Shown piece after piece: positions 8,027 to 16,210 of a stretch of DNA of 45,102 bases. Position numbers and translations under genes: made by a program. Position 1 is the stretch's first letter; each line of letters begins with the position of its first letter. Source of the DNA: Bacillota bacterium (GTDB lineage: Bacteria; Bacillota; Clostridia; Acetivibrionales; DSM-1351); assembly GCA_023436485.1 (NCBI GenBank), contig JAEZIU010000297.1, positions 1 through 45,102 on the forward strand, in the 5' to 3' direction. The notes beneath the pieces are model-generated. The model had not been told where the DNA came from. It made no database searches and saw only the letters and a list, made by a program, of their open reading frames with translations.

Positions 8027-9076
8027 GTGGAAAGAGAATATGTAAAAGTAAGTAAAGACATTATGGATAGTATTTTAGCTGATGATGTTTATACCCGTGG
8101 AGGAAACATGGTTGTTCCGTCTGATACGTTGATATCAGAGCATATTATTAAAAAGCTAAAAGCCTTTAGAGTTGAAAGAGTAACCATATACAGGTCTCAT
8201 TCGATTCTTGGCAACGAATATCTATCAGATATGAGTATTAGTGACAGCCAGAAAAAATATATTGAAGATGTTAATACTACCAAGGCAATATTGCGTGATC
8301 TGGCAATAGGTAAGGAACTGGATATTAATAATGTAAAAACCATAACGGGTAATATCTATGAAAGACTGGGCGATGTAAGTTCAATAATTGAATGTATTAA
8401 TTCAATTAAAGTAGCCGATCAGTATACATATTCACACTCCGTAAATGTCGCAGTTTATGCAATGCTATTGGGTAAGTGGATGAACTTGAGCCAATTACAG
8501 ATTAAGGATCTTGCCATGGCAGGTCTCTTACATGATATAGGCAAATCCAAGATATCTACTGAAATTATAAATAAAAAGGGTCCACTTACTGAAAGCGAGT
8601 TTGAGATTATAAAAAGGCATCCAATTTACGGGTATGATATAATTAAAGACTTTTCCGAAATTACAATGGATATAAAAAGAGCAGTTATATTGCATCACGA
8701 AAAAGAAAACGGTACAGGCTATCCTTTTGGTATTCATGGGAATAAAAAGAATCTTTATGCAAAAATAATTACGGCTGCAGATATTTTTGATGCAATAACG
8801 TCAGAAAGAGTTTACAAAGAAAAGCAGACACCGTTCTCAGCATTCAAGGAGATGGAGAAAATAGGGTATGATATTGTTGACCCAATGGTAATGGGTGTAA
8901 TGTTTGATAATATGCCAAGGTATTATATCGGTTCAAAGGTAAAGCTTGACAATGGCGAAATCGGAGAAGTAGTTTACGTTCCAAGTTCTTGTGCCTATGC
9001 TCCGGTTGTAAAAATAAACGAAGATTTTGTTGACTTTGCAAAGGAAAAAGAAGCACTCATAAGTGAACTGCTGTAG
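8027..9076 (+). CDS. HD-GYP domain protein (predicted c-di-GMP phosphodiesterase)
   Basis: A 349-residue cytoplasmic protein. Residues 1-115 form an N-terminal region typical of clostridial HD-GYP proteins without a recognised sensor. The HD-GYP domain spans about 120-300: H137 in YTYSHSVNVAVYA, the HD pair H169-D170 in LLHDIGK, H198 in IKRHPIYG, H223-H224 in LHHEKENGTGYP, which holds the GYP signature. The metal ligands look intact, so hydrolysis of cyclic di-GMP (or another cyclic dinucleotide) is likely. The start is GTG at 8027; an ATG two bases earlier is out of frame. Its last codons lie in a palindrome shared with the convergent LysR gene. Confidence 0.92.
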   Translation: MEREYVKVSKDIMDSILADDVYTRGGNMVVPSDTLISEHIIKKLKAFRVERVTIYRSHSILGNEYLSDMSISDSQKKYIEDVNTTKAILRDLAIGKELDINNVKTITGNIYERLGDVSSIIECINSIKVADQYTYSHSVNVAVYAMLLGKWMNLSQLQIKDLAMAGLLHDIGKSKISTEIINKKGPLTESEFEIIKRHPIYGYDIIKDFSEITMDIKRAVILHHEKENGTGYPFGIHGNKKNLYAKIITAADIFDAITSERVYKEKQTPFSAFKEMEKIGYDIVDPMVMGVMFDNMPRYYIGSKVKLDNGEIGEVVYVPSSCAYAPVVKINEDFVDFAKEKEALISELL

Positions 9077-9096
9077 TTTTATATCAGTTCACTTAT
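9059..9096. terminator. Palindrome shared by two convergent gene ends
   Basis: ATAAGTGAACTG (9059-9070) and CAGTTCACTTAT (9085-9096), 12 bp perfect with a 14-base spacer. Each arm codes for Ile-Ser-Glu-Leu at the C terminus of one gene, HD-GYP on plus and LysR on minus; the two stop codons sit in the loop, two bases apart. A loop-side T run (TTTT, 9077-9080) but no clear U tract outside the stem makes it a weak terminator candidate. Confidence 0.6.
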
Positions 9097-9957
9097 AAAA
9101 GTTTTCACTGCCTTAGATAATACCACATTTTTCATGGTGACAACCCCTATACTTCTCGGAGGTAGGGGTTCTTTTGATATAATCCGGAATAGTTCACCTG
9201 ATTTTATTGCATCCACAGCACTTTCCCTTAATACACAGGCGATTCCTGTACCTATTTTTGCAAATTCAACGAGAAGGTCAAGACTTTCCAGCTCTATTTC
9301 AGGAGAACATGTAAGGCCTTGGCCTTGGAAAAAACGATCAACAGATTTCCTTGTTGAACTATCCGACTGAAGTAAAACAAGAGGATATCTGTTCAATTCC
9401 TGCAAGGATATTTCCCTTCCTTTTAATTCTTTAAATTTATCTGATGCAACAAAAATATCCTCAACAGAAATAAAATGAGAGGCATTAAAAATATCCTCGT
9501 TAACCGGCAGCGTAGAAATAGCAATATCTATAAGGCCTCCCTTTAAAACGTCCAGTAGTTGGGGAGTAGTTCGGTTTATAACCTTAACCATAATATTCGG
9601 GTACATTTGCCCGAATATTTTTATATATGGCATAATGAAATATTTGCATATCGAATCGCTTACGCCTATTCGAATTTCACCGGCAGTAAGGCCTTCAAAT
9701 TCCTGGAGCTTTTCTTCGGCAGTTTTCAAATAATTATAGGCCTGAGAAACATAACTGAATAGAAGCTCACCTTCATTTGTCAGCTGGATATTTCTCGACT
9801 TTCTGTGGAATAAGGTTACACCTAGCTGTTTTTCAAGGCTTTTCACAGATTGGCTTACAGCTGACTGTGTTATAAAGAGTTTGCGAGCTGCCTCTGAAAA
9901 GCTTTTATTATCAGCGCACTGATAAAATATTTTATACAATTCAAAGTTAATATCCAT
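9079..9957 (-). CDS. LysR-family transcriptional regulator
   Basis: A 292-residue LTTR of normal length. The winged HTH is at residues 1-60, with the typical FSEAARKLFITQSAVSQSVK and LEKQLGVTLFHRKSR. The periplasmic-binding-like effector domain follows from about residue 90 (GEIRIGVSDSICKYFIMPYI), with two alpha/beta subdomains. It is divergent from purL across 117 bases and convergent with the HD-GYP gene. LTTRs often regulate the divergent gene, but control of purL is only a possibility here. The general look is of the CysB/YtlI-like group of activators; the ligand is unknown. Confidence 0.92.
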   Translation of the reverse strand: MDINFELYKIFYQCADNKSFSEAARKLFITQSAVSQSVKSLEKQLGVTLFHRKSRNIQLTNEGELLFSYVSQAYNYLKTAEEKLQEFEGLTAGEIRIGVSDSICKYFIMPYIKIFGQMYPNIMVKVINRTTPQLLDVLKGGLIDIAISTLPVNEDIFNASHFISVEDIFVASDKFKELKGREISLQELNRYPLVLLQSDSSTRKSVDRFFQGQGLTCSPEIELESLDLLVEFAKIGTGIACVLRESAVDAIKSGELFRIISKEPLPPRSIGVVTMKNVVLSKAVKTFISELI

Positions 9958-10074
9958 AAGTACTCCTAATACAACATATTAATTATATTAATTTTACTAA
10001 TATATTTTATCATAATATAATTATAATTAGAAAGACTATTCGAATGAATTTATATATATTAGGGGGACTGCCAA

Positions 10075-13000
10075 ATGAAAAGTACTGTAAAAAGGTTATT
10101 TGTTGTAAAGAAACATCCTTATGACGTTGAAGCACAGGGACTTTTGAAGGACTTAAGAGAAACGCTGGGAATAAAGTCATTGGAATCACTAAAGATAGTT
10201 AACAGATATGATGTAGAAGGCATAAGCGATTCTGAATATAAACTGGCAAGGAATACAATTTTTTCTGAGCCAACAGTTGATTTTGCATATGATGAGGAGT
10301 TCGAAATTCCTGCAAACTGTAAAGCTTTTGCAGTTGAATACCTTCCCGGACAATATGATCAAAGAGCCGATTCTGCTGCTCAATGTATACAGCTTTTAAC
10401 ACAAGGCGACAGACCTGATATAAACACTGCAAGAGTAATTGTTTTAGAAGGCAGCTTAAATGAAGAAGAATTTAATTCTATAAAAAAATACTATATAAAC
10501 CCTGTTGAAAGCAGAGAAGCAAAGATGACAAAGCCGGAAACTCTTAAATCTGAGGTAGAGCAGCCGGAAGATGTTGCTACTCTTAACGGATTTGCATCCA
10601 TGAATGAAAAACAACTCTCTGAGCTTTTAAGGGAAATGGGTTTTGCCATGTCTTTTGACGATATTGTTTTCTGCCAGAGCTACTTTAAAGATACAGAAAA
10701 GCGTGACCCTTCAGTAACAGAAATGAGAATGATAGACACTTACTGGTCCGATCACTGCAGACATACGACCTTTCTCACTTGTATAGACAATGTAAAATTC
10801 GAAAAAGGCAGATTTACGGAAATCATTGAGGAAAGCTACAAGGACTACATTGAAAAAAGAGAGGATATCTATAAAGACCGTAACGACAAAGACATATGCC
10901 TTATGGATGTTGCGCTTATGGCAATGAAAGCATTAAAAAAACAAGGAAAACTAAACGACCTCGACCTATCAGATGAAATAAATGCATGCAGTATAGTTGT
11001 TAATGCAGATGTAAACGGAAAAAATGAAGAGTGGCTTGTAATGTTTAAAAATGAGACACACAACCATCCTACAGAAATAGAGCCTTTTGGCGGAGCCGCA
11101 ACATGCCTTGGAGGAGCTATCAGAGACCCGTTGTCAGGAAGAGTTTATGTATACCAAGCAATGAGGGTAACCGGAAGCGGCGACCCAAGGACAAAACTTG
11201 AGGATACTATACAAGGAAAGCTCCCACAGAAGAAAATATCTACCGGAGCAGCTACAGGATACAGTTCCTACGGAAATCAGATAGGCCTTGCTACCGGACA
11301 GGTAGCCGAAATATACGACGAGGGTTATGTTGCAAAAAGGATGGAAATCGGTGCCGTAATCGGTGCAGCACCAAGAAAAAATGTTGTAAGAATGCAACCG
11401 GAGGCAGGAGACAAGATAATACTACTTGGTGGTAGAACGGGTAGAGACGGCTGCGGAGGAGCAACCGGCTCATCCAAGGCACATACTGAAGAATCTCTCA
11501 TGACCTGTGGAGCTGAGGTTCAGAAGGGTAATGCTCCTACAGAGAGAAAAATACAGCGTTTATTCAGAAATCCCGATGTAAGCACATTGATAAAGAGGTG
11601 CAATGACTTTGGTGCAGGAGGGGTTTCCGTTGCAATTGGAGAATTGGCAGACGGACTTGAAATAAACCTTGATGCAGTACCAAAGAAATATGAAGGTCTG
11701 GACGGAACAGAACTGGCAATTTCAGAGTCACAGGAGCGTATGGCAGTTGTTGTCGCTGCAGGTGATGTGGAAAAATTCATAGGCTTTTCAGTAGAGGAAA
11801 ATTTAGAAGCTGTGGTTGTTGCAGAAGTAAGGGCGGAACCTAGACTTAAAATGTCATGGAGAGGTAAGCAGATAGTTGATTTGAGCCGTGAATTCCTGAA
11901 TTCAAACGGTGCAAAGCAAAGAATAGACATAGAGATTTCAGCACCAAATGAAGTAACATATTTTGATGAATGTAATGAAATAGAGATAGATAATATCAAA
12001 GAATATTGGATTAATAACCTGCAAAATCTTAACAGATGTAGCCAAAAAGGATTGGTTGAAAGATTTGACTCGACGATAGGTGCAAATACAGTACTTATGC
12101 CTTTCGGCGGAAAAACGCAGCTTACTCCTGCGGAAGGTATGGCTGCAAAGCTGCCTCTTATGGAAGGTGATACAACAACCGGAACACTTATGTCCTATGG
12201 ATACAATCCTGACATATCAAAGTGGAGTCCTTTCCATGGAGCAGTATATGCTGTAGTAGAATCGATTGCAAAAATAGTTGCTATGGGCGGTGACTACAGT
12301 AAAGCAAGACTCACACTGCAGGAATATTTTGAAAAGCCTGGAAAAGATGCAAAGCGTTGGGGAAAACCTCTAAGTGCTTTGCTTGGTGCGTACTACGCAC
12401 AGATGAAGCTGGGAACGGCGGCTATCGGCGGAAAGGACAGTATGTCGGGAAGCTTTATGGAAATGGATGTTCCGCCGACATTGGTTTCCTTTGCTGTAAA
12501 CACGGTTAATGTTGAGAATGTAATTTCAAATGAATTCAAGGCTGCAGGAAGCAGCGTTGTACTGCTCAAAGTAAAGCTTGACGATAATATGCTACCGGAT
12601 TTTGATGAGCTGGACAAAGTATACAGTCGTGTAAATAAGCTTGCCAAACAAAAATCCATTCTGTCTGCAAGTTCTGTAAGATCAGGCGGTATTGCTGAAA
12701 TAATCAGTAAAATGGCGTTTGGTAATATGATTGGATTTAAATTAGAAGGAATTACTGATGTTTCCCTTCTGTTTAAACCATTCTACGGATCTATAATACT
12801 TGAAATACCTGAAAACGTAGATTTAGCAAAAGTTTTGGAAGGTCTTAGATACGCTGTACTGGGAAATACTACCGATAATTCGGAAATTAACATAAATGGC
12901 ACTATTATTAAACTTGATGAACTTGCCGATAAGTGGCAGGAGCCTTTGGAAAAAGTGTTCCCTACAAGGGTAAGGGATGATCAGAAGGCTGCAGTTGAGT

Positions 13001-13845
13001 ACAGTTTTAAAGCAAAAACAAAAGCAAAACCGGCTGCAAAGATAGCAAAACCAAGAGTATTTATCCCTGTATTTCCGGGAACCAACTGTGAATATGACAC
13101 CAAAAAGGTATTCGAAAATGCCGGCGGAATTGTTGAAACAATGGTTATAAAAAACATGACTCATAGTCACATAGAAGAGTCTATAGAGAGAATGAAAAAC
13201 CTCATTAACAATTCCCAGATAATCATGATACCCGGAGGGTTTAGTGCGGGAGATGAACCTGAAGGTTCAGGTAAGTTTATTGCTACAGCCTTCAGAAATC
13301 CTGTTGTCAGTGAAGCCGTAATGAAGCTTTTGAAGAACAGGGATGGATTGGTATTAGGTATCTGCAACGGCTTCCAGGCACTTGTTAAGTTAGGACTTCT
13401 TCCATTCGGTGAAATAAGAGAAATTGACGAGGCATGTCCTACACTGACCTTTAATACCATAGGACGTCACCAATCCTGTCTTGTTAAAACAAGAATTGCA
13501 TCAAACCTTTCACCATGGCTGAACAACGTAAAAGTTGGTGATGTCCATACAATTGCAATATCCCATGGGGAAGGACGGTTTACTGCAAACAGTGACGTAC
13601 TGGCTGCTTTGGAAGCAAACGGACAGATTGCTACCCAGTATGTTGATCTGGATGGAAAGCCAACATATGACATATCAAATAATCCAAATGGCTCAATTAA
13701 TGCTGTAGAAGGTATTACAAGCACTGATGGAAGAGTCTTCGGTAAGATGGGACATTCTGAAAGAATAGGTTCAAACCTGTACAAAAATGTACCGGGTGAG
13801 AAAGATCAGAAATTATTTGAAGCCGGAATTGAGTATTTTGGATAA
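10075..13845 (+). CDS. purL: Phosphoribosylformylglycinamidine synthase, single-chain PurL
   Basis: A 1256-residue large-type FGAM synthase that carries the synthetase and the glutaminase in one chain. It converts FGAR, glutamine and ATP to FGAM in purine synthesis. Motifs: an N-terminal PurS-like region; the linker and first synthetase lobe with TYWSDHCRHTTF and FKNETHNHPTEIEPFGGAAT; a second lobe with GGKDSMSGSF; a class I amidotransferase domain from about residue 997 (VFPGTNCEYDT) with nucleophile Cys1097 in LGICNGFQALVKLG and the His segment ISHGEGRF. The start is ATG with AGGGGGA ahead. No other pur genes are adjacent, and no purine riboswitch is seen in the short upstream region, so it appears as a solitary purine gene. 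Confidence 0.96.
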   Translation: MKSTVKRLFVVKKHPYDVEAQGLLKDLRETLGIKSLESLKIVNRYDVEGISDSEYKLARNTIFSEPTVDFAYDEEFEIPANCKAFAVEYLPGQYDQRADSAAQCIQLLTQGDRPDINTARVIVLEGSLNEEEFNSIKKYYINPVESREAKMTKPETLKSEVEQPEDVATLNGFASMNEKQLSELLREMGFAMSFDDIVFCQSYFKDTEKRDPSVTEMRMIDTYWSDHCRHTTFLTCIDNVKFEKGRFTEIIEESYKDYIEKREDIYKDRNDKDICLMDVALMAMKALKKQGKLNDLDLSDEINACSIVVNADVNGKNEEWLVMFKNETHNHPTEIEPFGGAATCLGGAIRDPLSGRVYVYQAMRVTGSGDPRTKLEDTIQGKLPQKKISTGAATGYSSYGNQIGLATGQVAEIYDEGYVAKRMEIGAVIGAAPRKNVVRMQPEAGDKIILLGGRTGRDGCGGATGSSKAHTEESLMTCGAEVQKGNAPTERKIQRLFRNPDVSTLIKRCNDFGAGGVSVAIGELADGLEINLDAVPKKYEGLDGTELAISESQERMAVVVAAGDVEKFIGFSVEENLEAVVVAEVRAEPRLKMSWRGKQIVDLSREFLNSNGAKQRIDIEISAPNEVTYFDECNEIEIDNIKEYWINNLQNLNRCSQKGLVERFDSTIGANTVLMPFGGKTQLTPAEGMAAKLPLMEGDTTTGTLMSYGYNPDISKWSPFHGAVYAVVESIAKIVAMGGDYSKARLTLQEYFEKPGKDAKRWGKPLSALLGAYYAQMKLGTAAIGGKDSMSGSFMEMDVPPTLVSFAVNTVNVENVISNEFKAAGSSVVLLKVKLDDNMLPDFDELDKVYSRVNKLAKQKSILSASSVRSGGIAEIISKMAFGNMIGFKLEGITDVSLLFKPFYGSIILEIPENVDLAKVLEGLRYAVLGNTTDNSEININGTIIKLDELADKWQEPLEKVFPTRVRDDQKAAVEYSFKAKTKAKPAAKIAKPRVFIPVFPGTNCEYDTKKVFENAGGIVETMVIKNMTHSHIEESIERMKNLINNSQIIMIPGGFSAGDEPEGSGKFIATAFRNPVVSEAVMKLLKNRDGLVLGICNGFQALVKLGLLPFGEIREIDEACPTLTFNTIGRHQSCLVKTRIASNLSPWLNNVKVGDVHTIAISHGEGRFTANSDVLAALEANGQIATQYVDLDGKPTYDISNNPNGSINAVEGITSTDGRVFGKMGHSERIGSNLYKNVPGEKDQKLFEAGIEYFG

Positions 13846-13949
13846 TAATCGCGTGAAATGTAACGGGTACAAATAATGGTAAAAATGATGACAGCCCAAA
13901 GAAAACATGTTATCATGAAAAAAAGTGGTTATTTTCGGAGGTGGGCATT

Positions 13950-14750
13950 ATGAAGATTTCGTTTTCCACATTGGGCTGTCCGGGATGGAGTTGGGAGGAT
14001 ATGCTTTCAACTGCAAAGGATATAGGTTTTGACGGTATTGAAGTCAGGGGTGTAGGCAATGAACTTTATGTACCTAAAGTGAAACATTTTTCAAACGATA
14101 ATATTGAACTTACAAAGAAGAAATTGACTAAAATAGGTCTTGAAATACCTTGCTTGACTTCAGCGTGTTTTTTATTTGACAAGGACAATATAGATAAAAA
14201 TATAAAAGAAGGTATTGATTATATTAGTCTTGCTGAAAAATTGGGTACACCGTATGTAAGGGTTTTAGGTGATGCTCAGCCGCAGCCATCTGATATAGAT
14301 ATAGATTTTGTTGCTAAAAACCTCAAAAATCTTGCAGGTGTTGCAAAAGAAAAAGGAGTCAAGTTATTGGTAGAAACCAATGGTGTATTTGCGGATTCCA
14401 AGGTTCTGAAATCATTACTGGATGAAGTTGATTCTGATAGCGTAGGAGTGCTATGGGATATACATCATCCTATCAGATTTTTCAATGAGCCGTTGGAATA
14501 CACGTACGCAAATTTGAAAGATCATACATGTTTTGTACACATTAAGGATTCGGTTATGGTAGATGGAACGATTAAATACAAAATGACAGGTTATGGTGAT
14601 ATTCCTGTAAAGCAGGCTGTAAAGCTTCTCAAACAAAATGAATTTACGGGATATATTTCGCTTGAATGGGTGAAAAGATGGTGCCTTGACCTAGAGGAAC
14701 CCGGTATCGTTTTTGCTCACTTTGCAGGGTATATGAAGAGTATAATATAA
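13950..14750 (+). CDS. Sugar phosphate isomerase/epimerase (xylose isomerase-like TIM barrel)
   Basis: A 266-residue TIM-barrel protein of the AP endonuclease family 2 / xylose isomerase-like superfamily. Typical features are KISFSTLGCPGWSWED at the N terminus, GFDGIEVRG (strand 2), the metal-binding Glu in KLLVETNG, LWDIHHPIRF, FVHIKDS and the C-terminal EWVKRW. The fold and metal ligands are clear; the sugar or inositol substrate is not. I chose ATG 13950 because GGAGGTG ends seven bases upstream; a GTG at 13941 lies inside this SD. It is a single gene followed by a strong terminator. Confidence 0.88.
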   Translation: MKISFSTLGCPGWSWEDMLSTAKDIGFDGIEVRGVGNELYVPKVKHFSNDNIELTKKKLTKIGLEIPCLTSACFLFDKDNIDKNIKEGIDYISLAEKLGTPYVRVLGDAQPQPSDIDIDFVAKNLKNLAGVAKEKGVKLLVETNGVFADSKVLKSLLDEVDSDSVGVLWDIHHPIRFFNEPLEYTYANLKDHTCFVHIKDSVMVDGTIKYKMTGYGDIPVKQAVKLLKQNEFTGYISLEWVKRWCLDLEEPGIVFAHFAGYMKSII

Positions 14751-14765
14751 GTTTTAATAAAAATG

Positions 14766-14809
14766 AAAGGGTTGTTGCAAAACAAATTGGTTTTGCAACA
14801 ACCCTTTTT
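14766..14809 (+). terminator. Strong intrinsic terminator
   Basis: AAAGGGTTGTTGCAAAAC (14766-14783) pairs perfectly with GTTTTGCAACAACCCTTT (14790-14807), an 18-bp stem with a 6-base loop, followed by TT. The stem is nearly symmetrical in A and T flanks. Confidence 0.92.
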
Positions 14810-14830
14810 ACAATACAAAATAGGAAATAA

Positions 14831-14860
14831 TTGTCTTTATATAAGGTAATATGATATTAT
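14831..14860 (+). promoter_or_regulatory. Probable promoter of the lipoprotein gene
   Basis: TTGTCT (14831-14836), 18 bases, TATTAT (14855-14860). It would start transcription close to the SD of the next gene, giving a short leader of about 27 bases. Confidence 0.45.
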
Positions 14861-14893
14861 TCTTGCAACATTATGACTTGCAGGAGTGATACC

Positions 14894-15694
14894 ATGAAAA
14901 GAATACCCTTGTGTCTGGTAATGGCTGCATTTATTATACTAAGCAGCTGCGGCAACGAAAATAAAGTGTTTCCAAAACACAGTACATATAGCTATAATAA
15001 TGGTGTGGTAAAGGTGAGTAAGTCAATAAAAACCCTTGATATAAACATAGATTCAGGAAATTTGCAGATATATTGTTGGGATGATGACGAAATTAAATAT
15101 GAAGCCAAGCATGTCGTAAGAGGGAATAAGTCAGATGAAGACCTACAGAAACTATTGAAGAAATACTCTGTGAAATCAAATCAAAAAGAAAAAACAACAT
15201 ATATTACCGTCTCTTATGCAGACAAAGTAAAAAAACCTCAGGATTTTTATACTGAAATAAAGTTAACGATTCCCCGGACTATTAAAAATATATCTATAAA
15301 ACAAGATGTAGGGTCTATATTAATTGAGGACAAATTTGAGGGGAATATCACCGGGGACATCGATTCCGTTAACACTGAAATCAAGGCAATAAATGGAAAA
15401 CTCTGTTGGAAATGCGACACAGGAAACTTTCGACTTGGTTCGGGAAAGCTCTTGAGGGATTCCATAGTAAATATAGCAGCGGGGAATATATCAGCAAAAG
15501 CAGAGTGCCAGATAAATTCACAGTATATATTTAAGACAGGTGCGGGCAATGTAGAATTAAGCTTTCCACGGGATTCTGATGTTACCGTTGACAGTTACGG
15601 TACTCTGCAAAACAATCAATTTACCGGAATAGATGGAAATATCCAAGTGAAAGCAACAACAGACATGGGCAAAATATCTATAAATGGGTATTGA
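14894..15694 (+). CDS. Lipoprotein with DUF4097-like beta-repeat domain
   Basis: A 266-residue exported protein. A signal peptide with lipobox (ILSSC, Cys at about residue 19) predicts a membrane-anchored lipoprotein. The body from about residue 45 is made of short repeated beta segments of the type 'D-x-G-x-I/L-x-I' (INIDSGNLQIYCWDDDEIKY, VGSILIEDKFEGNITGDIDS, TGAGNVELSFP, GKISING), as in DUF4097 'putative adhesin' proteins. In other Firmicutes such proteins are linked to envelope stress regulators, but there is none adjacent. The start ATG at 14894 has AGGAGTG eight bases before it; the longer reading frame from 14873 lacks an SD. Function not known. Confidence 0.8.
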   Translation: MKRIPLCLVMAAFIILSSCGNENKVFPKHSTYSYNNGVVKVSKSIKTLDINIDSGNLQIYCWDDDEIKYEAKHVVRGNKSDEDLQKLLKKYSVKSNQKEKTTYITVSYADKVKKPQDFYTEIKLTIPRTIKNISIKQDVGSILIEDKFEGNITGDIDSVNTEIKAINGKLCWKCDTGNFRLGSGKLLRDSIVNIAAGNISAKAECQINSQYIFKTGAGNVELSFPRDSDVTVDSYGTLQNNQFTGIDGNIQVKATTDMGKISINGY

Positions 15695-16210
15695 TGCATT
15701 CTTTTAAAAAAATAATTACAAAAAGTCTTTACCAAAACTTGTTAAATATAGTACAATAAGGAAGGGAGGGTGTTTATTACATGGTTATAAAAATGTAAAA
15801 TAAGGAGGTGAAAGAAGAAGAACTTAGCAACCCGGCTATATTTTTTTGCCGGATAACTTTCACAAGCAGTTATATTATCAATTTATAAAATGTATTCAAA
15901 TGCAGTAAAATCACTTCGATTAATAATCAACACAGACAACAAAGTATAGTCATTACAAAGATAAATCTTAACATAGTCAGGTATAAAAAATTTCTCCATA
16001 ATCAAAAGAATATCTCTTATGGTATGTCGACTTAAAGGTGTTGTAGATAAAACAGCCGACCTTTCAAGCTATGAAATAAGACTTTCTATTTATTAATATA
16101 TAATGAAAACTACCCTTGTGGAGGTTTCTCGTGAATAGTGTGTAAACGTTACTCCAGAAGAAATTTATATAGATATAACAGAAAAACTATAATTTAAGAG
16201 GGGAAAAGAT
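15695..16210. other. Gene-free leader region before the dockerin esterase, about 516 bases
   Basis: No convincing coding gene. It holds a possible promoter (TTACCA 15729-15734, 17 bases, TACAAT 15752-15757), a five-codon open frame with its own SD (15781-15798), a nested hairpin over a perfect SD (15808-15863), a second hairpin (AAAGGTGTTGT at 16034-16044 pairing with ACAGC and ACCTTT up to 16064), and a -10-like TATAAT at 16099-16104 without a matching -35. A weak LacI-type dyad, GTAA-N3-TTAC, lies at 16142-16152. If transcription starts near 15764 the esterase mRNA has a leader of about 450 bases. No known riboswitch class was recognised. Confidence 0.5.
15764..15863 (+). promoter_or_regulatory. 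Unexplained structured leader: mini-ORF plus SD-containing hairpin
   Basis: GGGAGGG (15764-15770) precedes ATG GTT ATA AAA ATG TAA (15781-15798). Right after the stop comes AAGGAGGTGAAAG (15802-15814), a near-perfect anti-16S match with no start codon at a usable distance. Its GTGAAAG (15808-15814) pairs with CTTTCAC (15857-15863), and inside it CCGGC (15832-15836) pairs with GCCGG (15848-15852) around a T-rich loop. This can mask the SD. Regulatory role is inference. Confidence 0.35.

Noticed and set aside
9958..10074. LysR operator and divergent promoters in the LysR-purL spacer
   Set aside because: The spacer is so AT-rich that many T-N11-A matches occur; none stands out.
15808..15888. 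A possible 26-codon peptide from GTG 15808 in the esterase leader
   Set aside because: The only SD overlaps the start codon itself, so it cannot serve it, and the peptide has no recognisable feature.
16140..16153. LacI-type or cre-like operator GTAAACGTTAC
   Set aside because: Symmetry is limited to four bases per arm, and the cre consensus fails at the 3' end.
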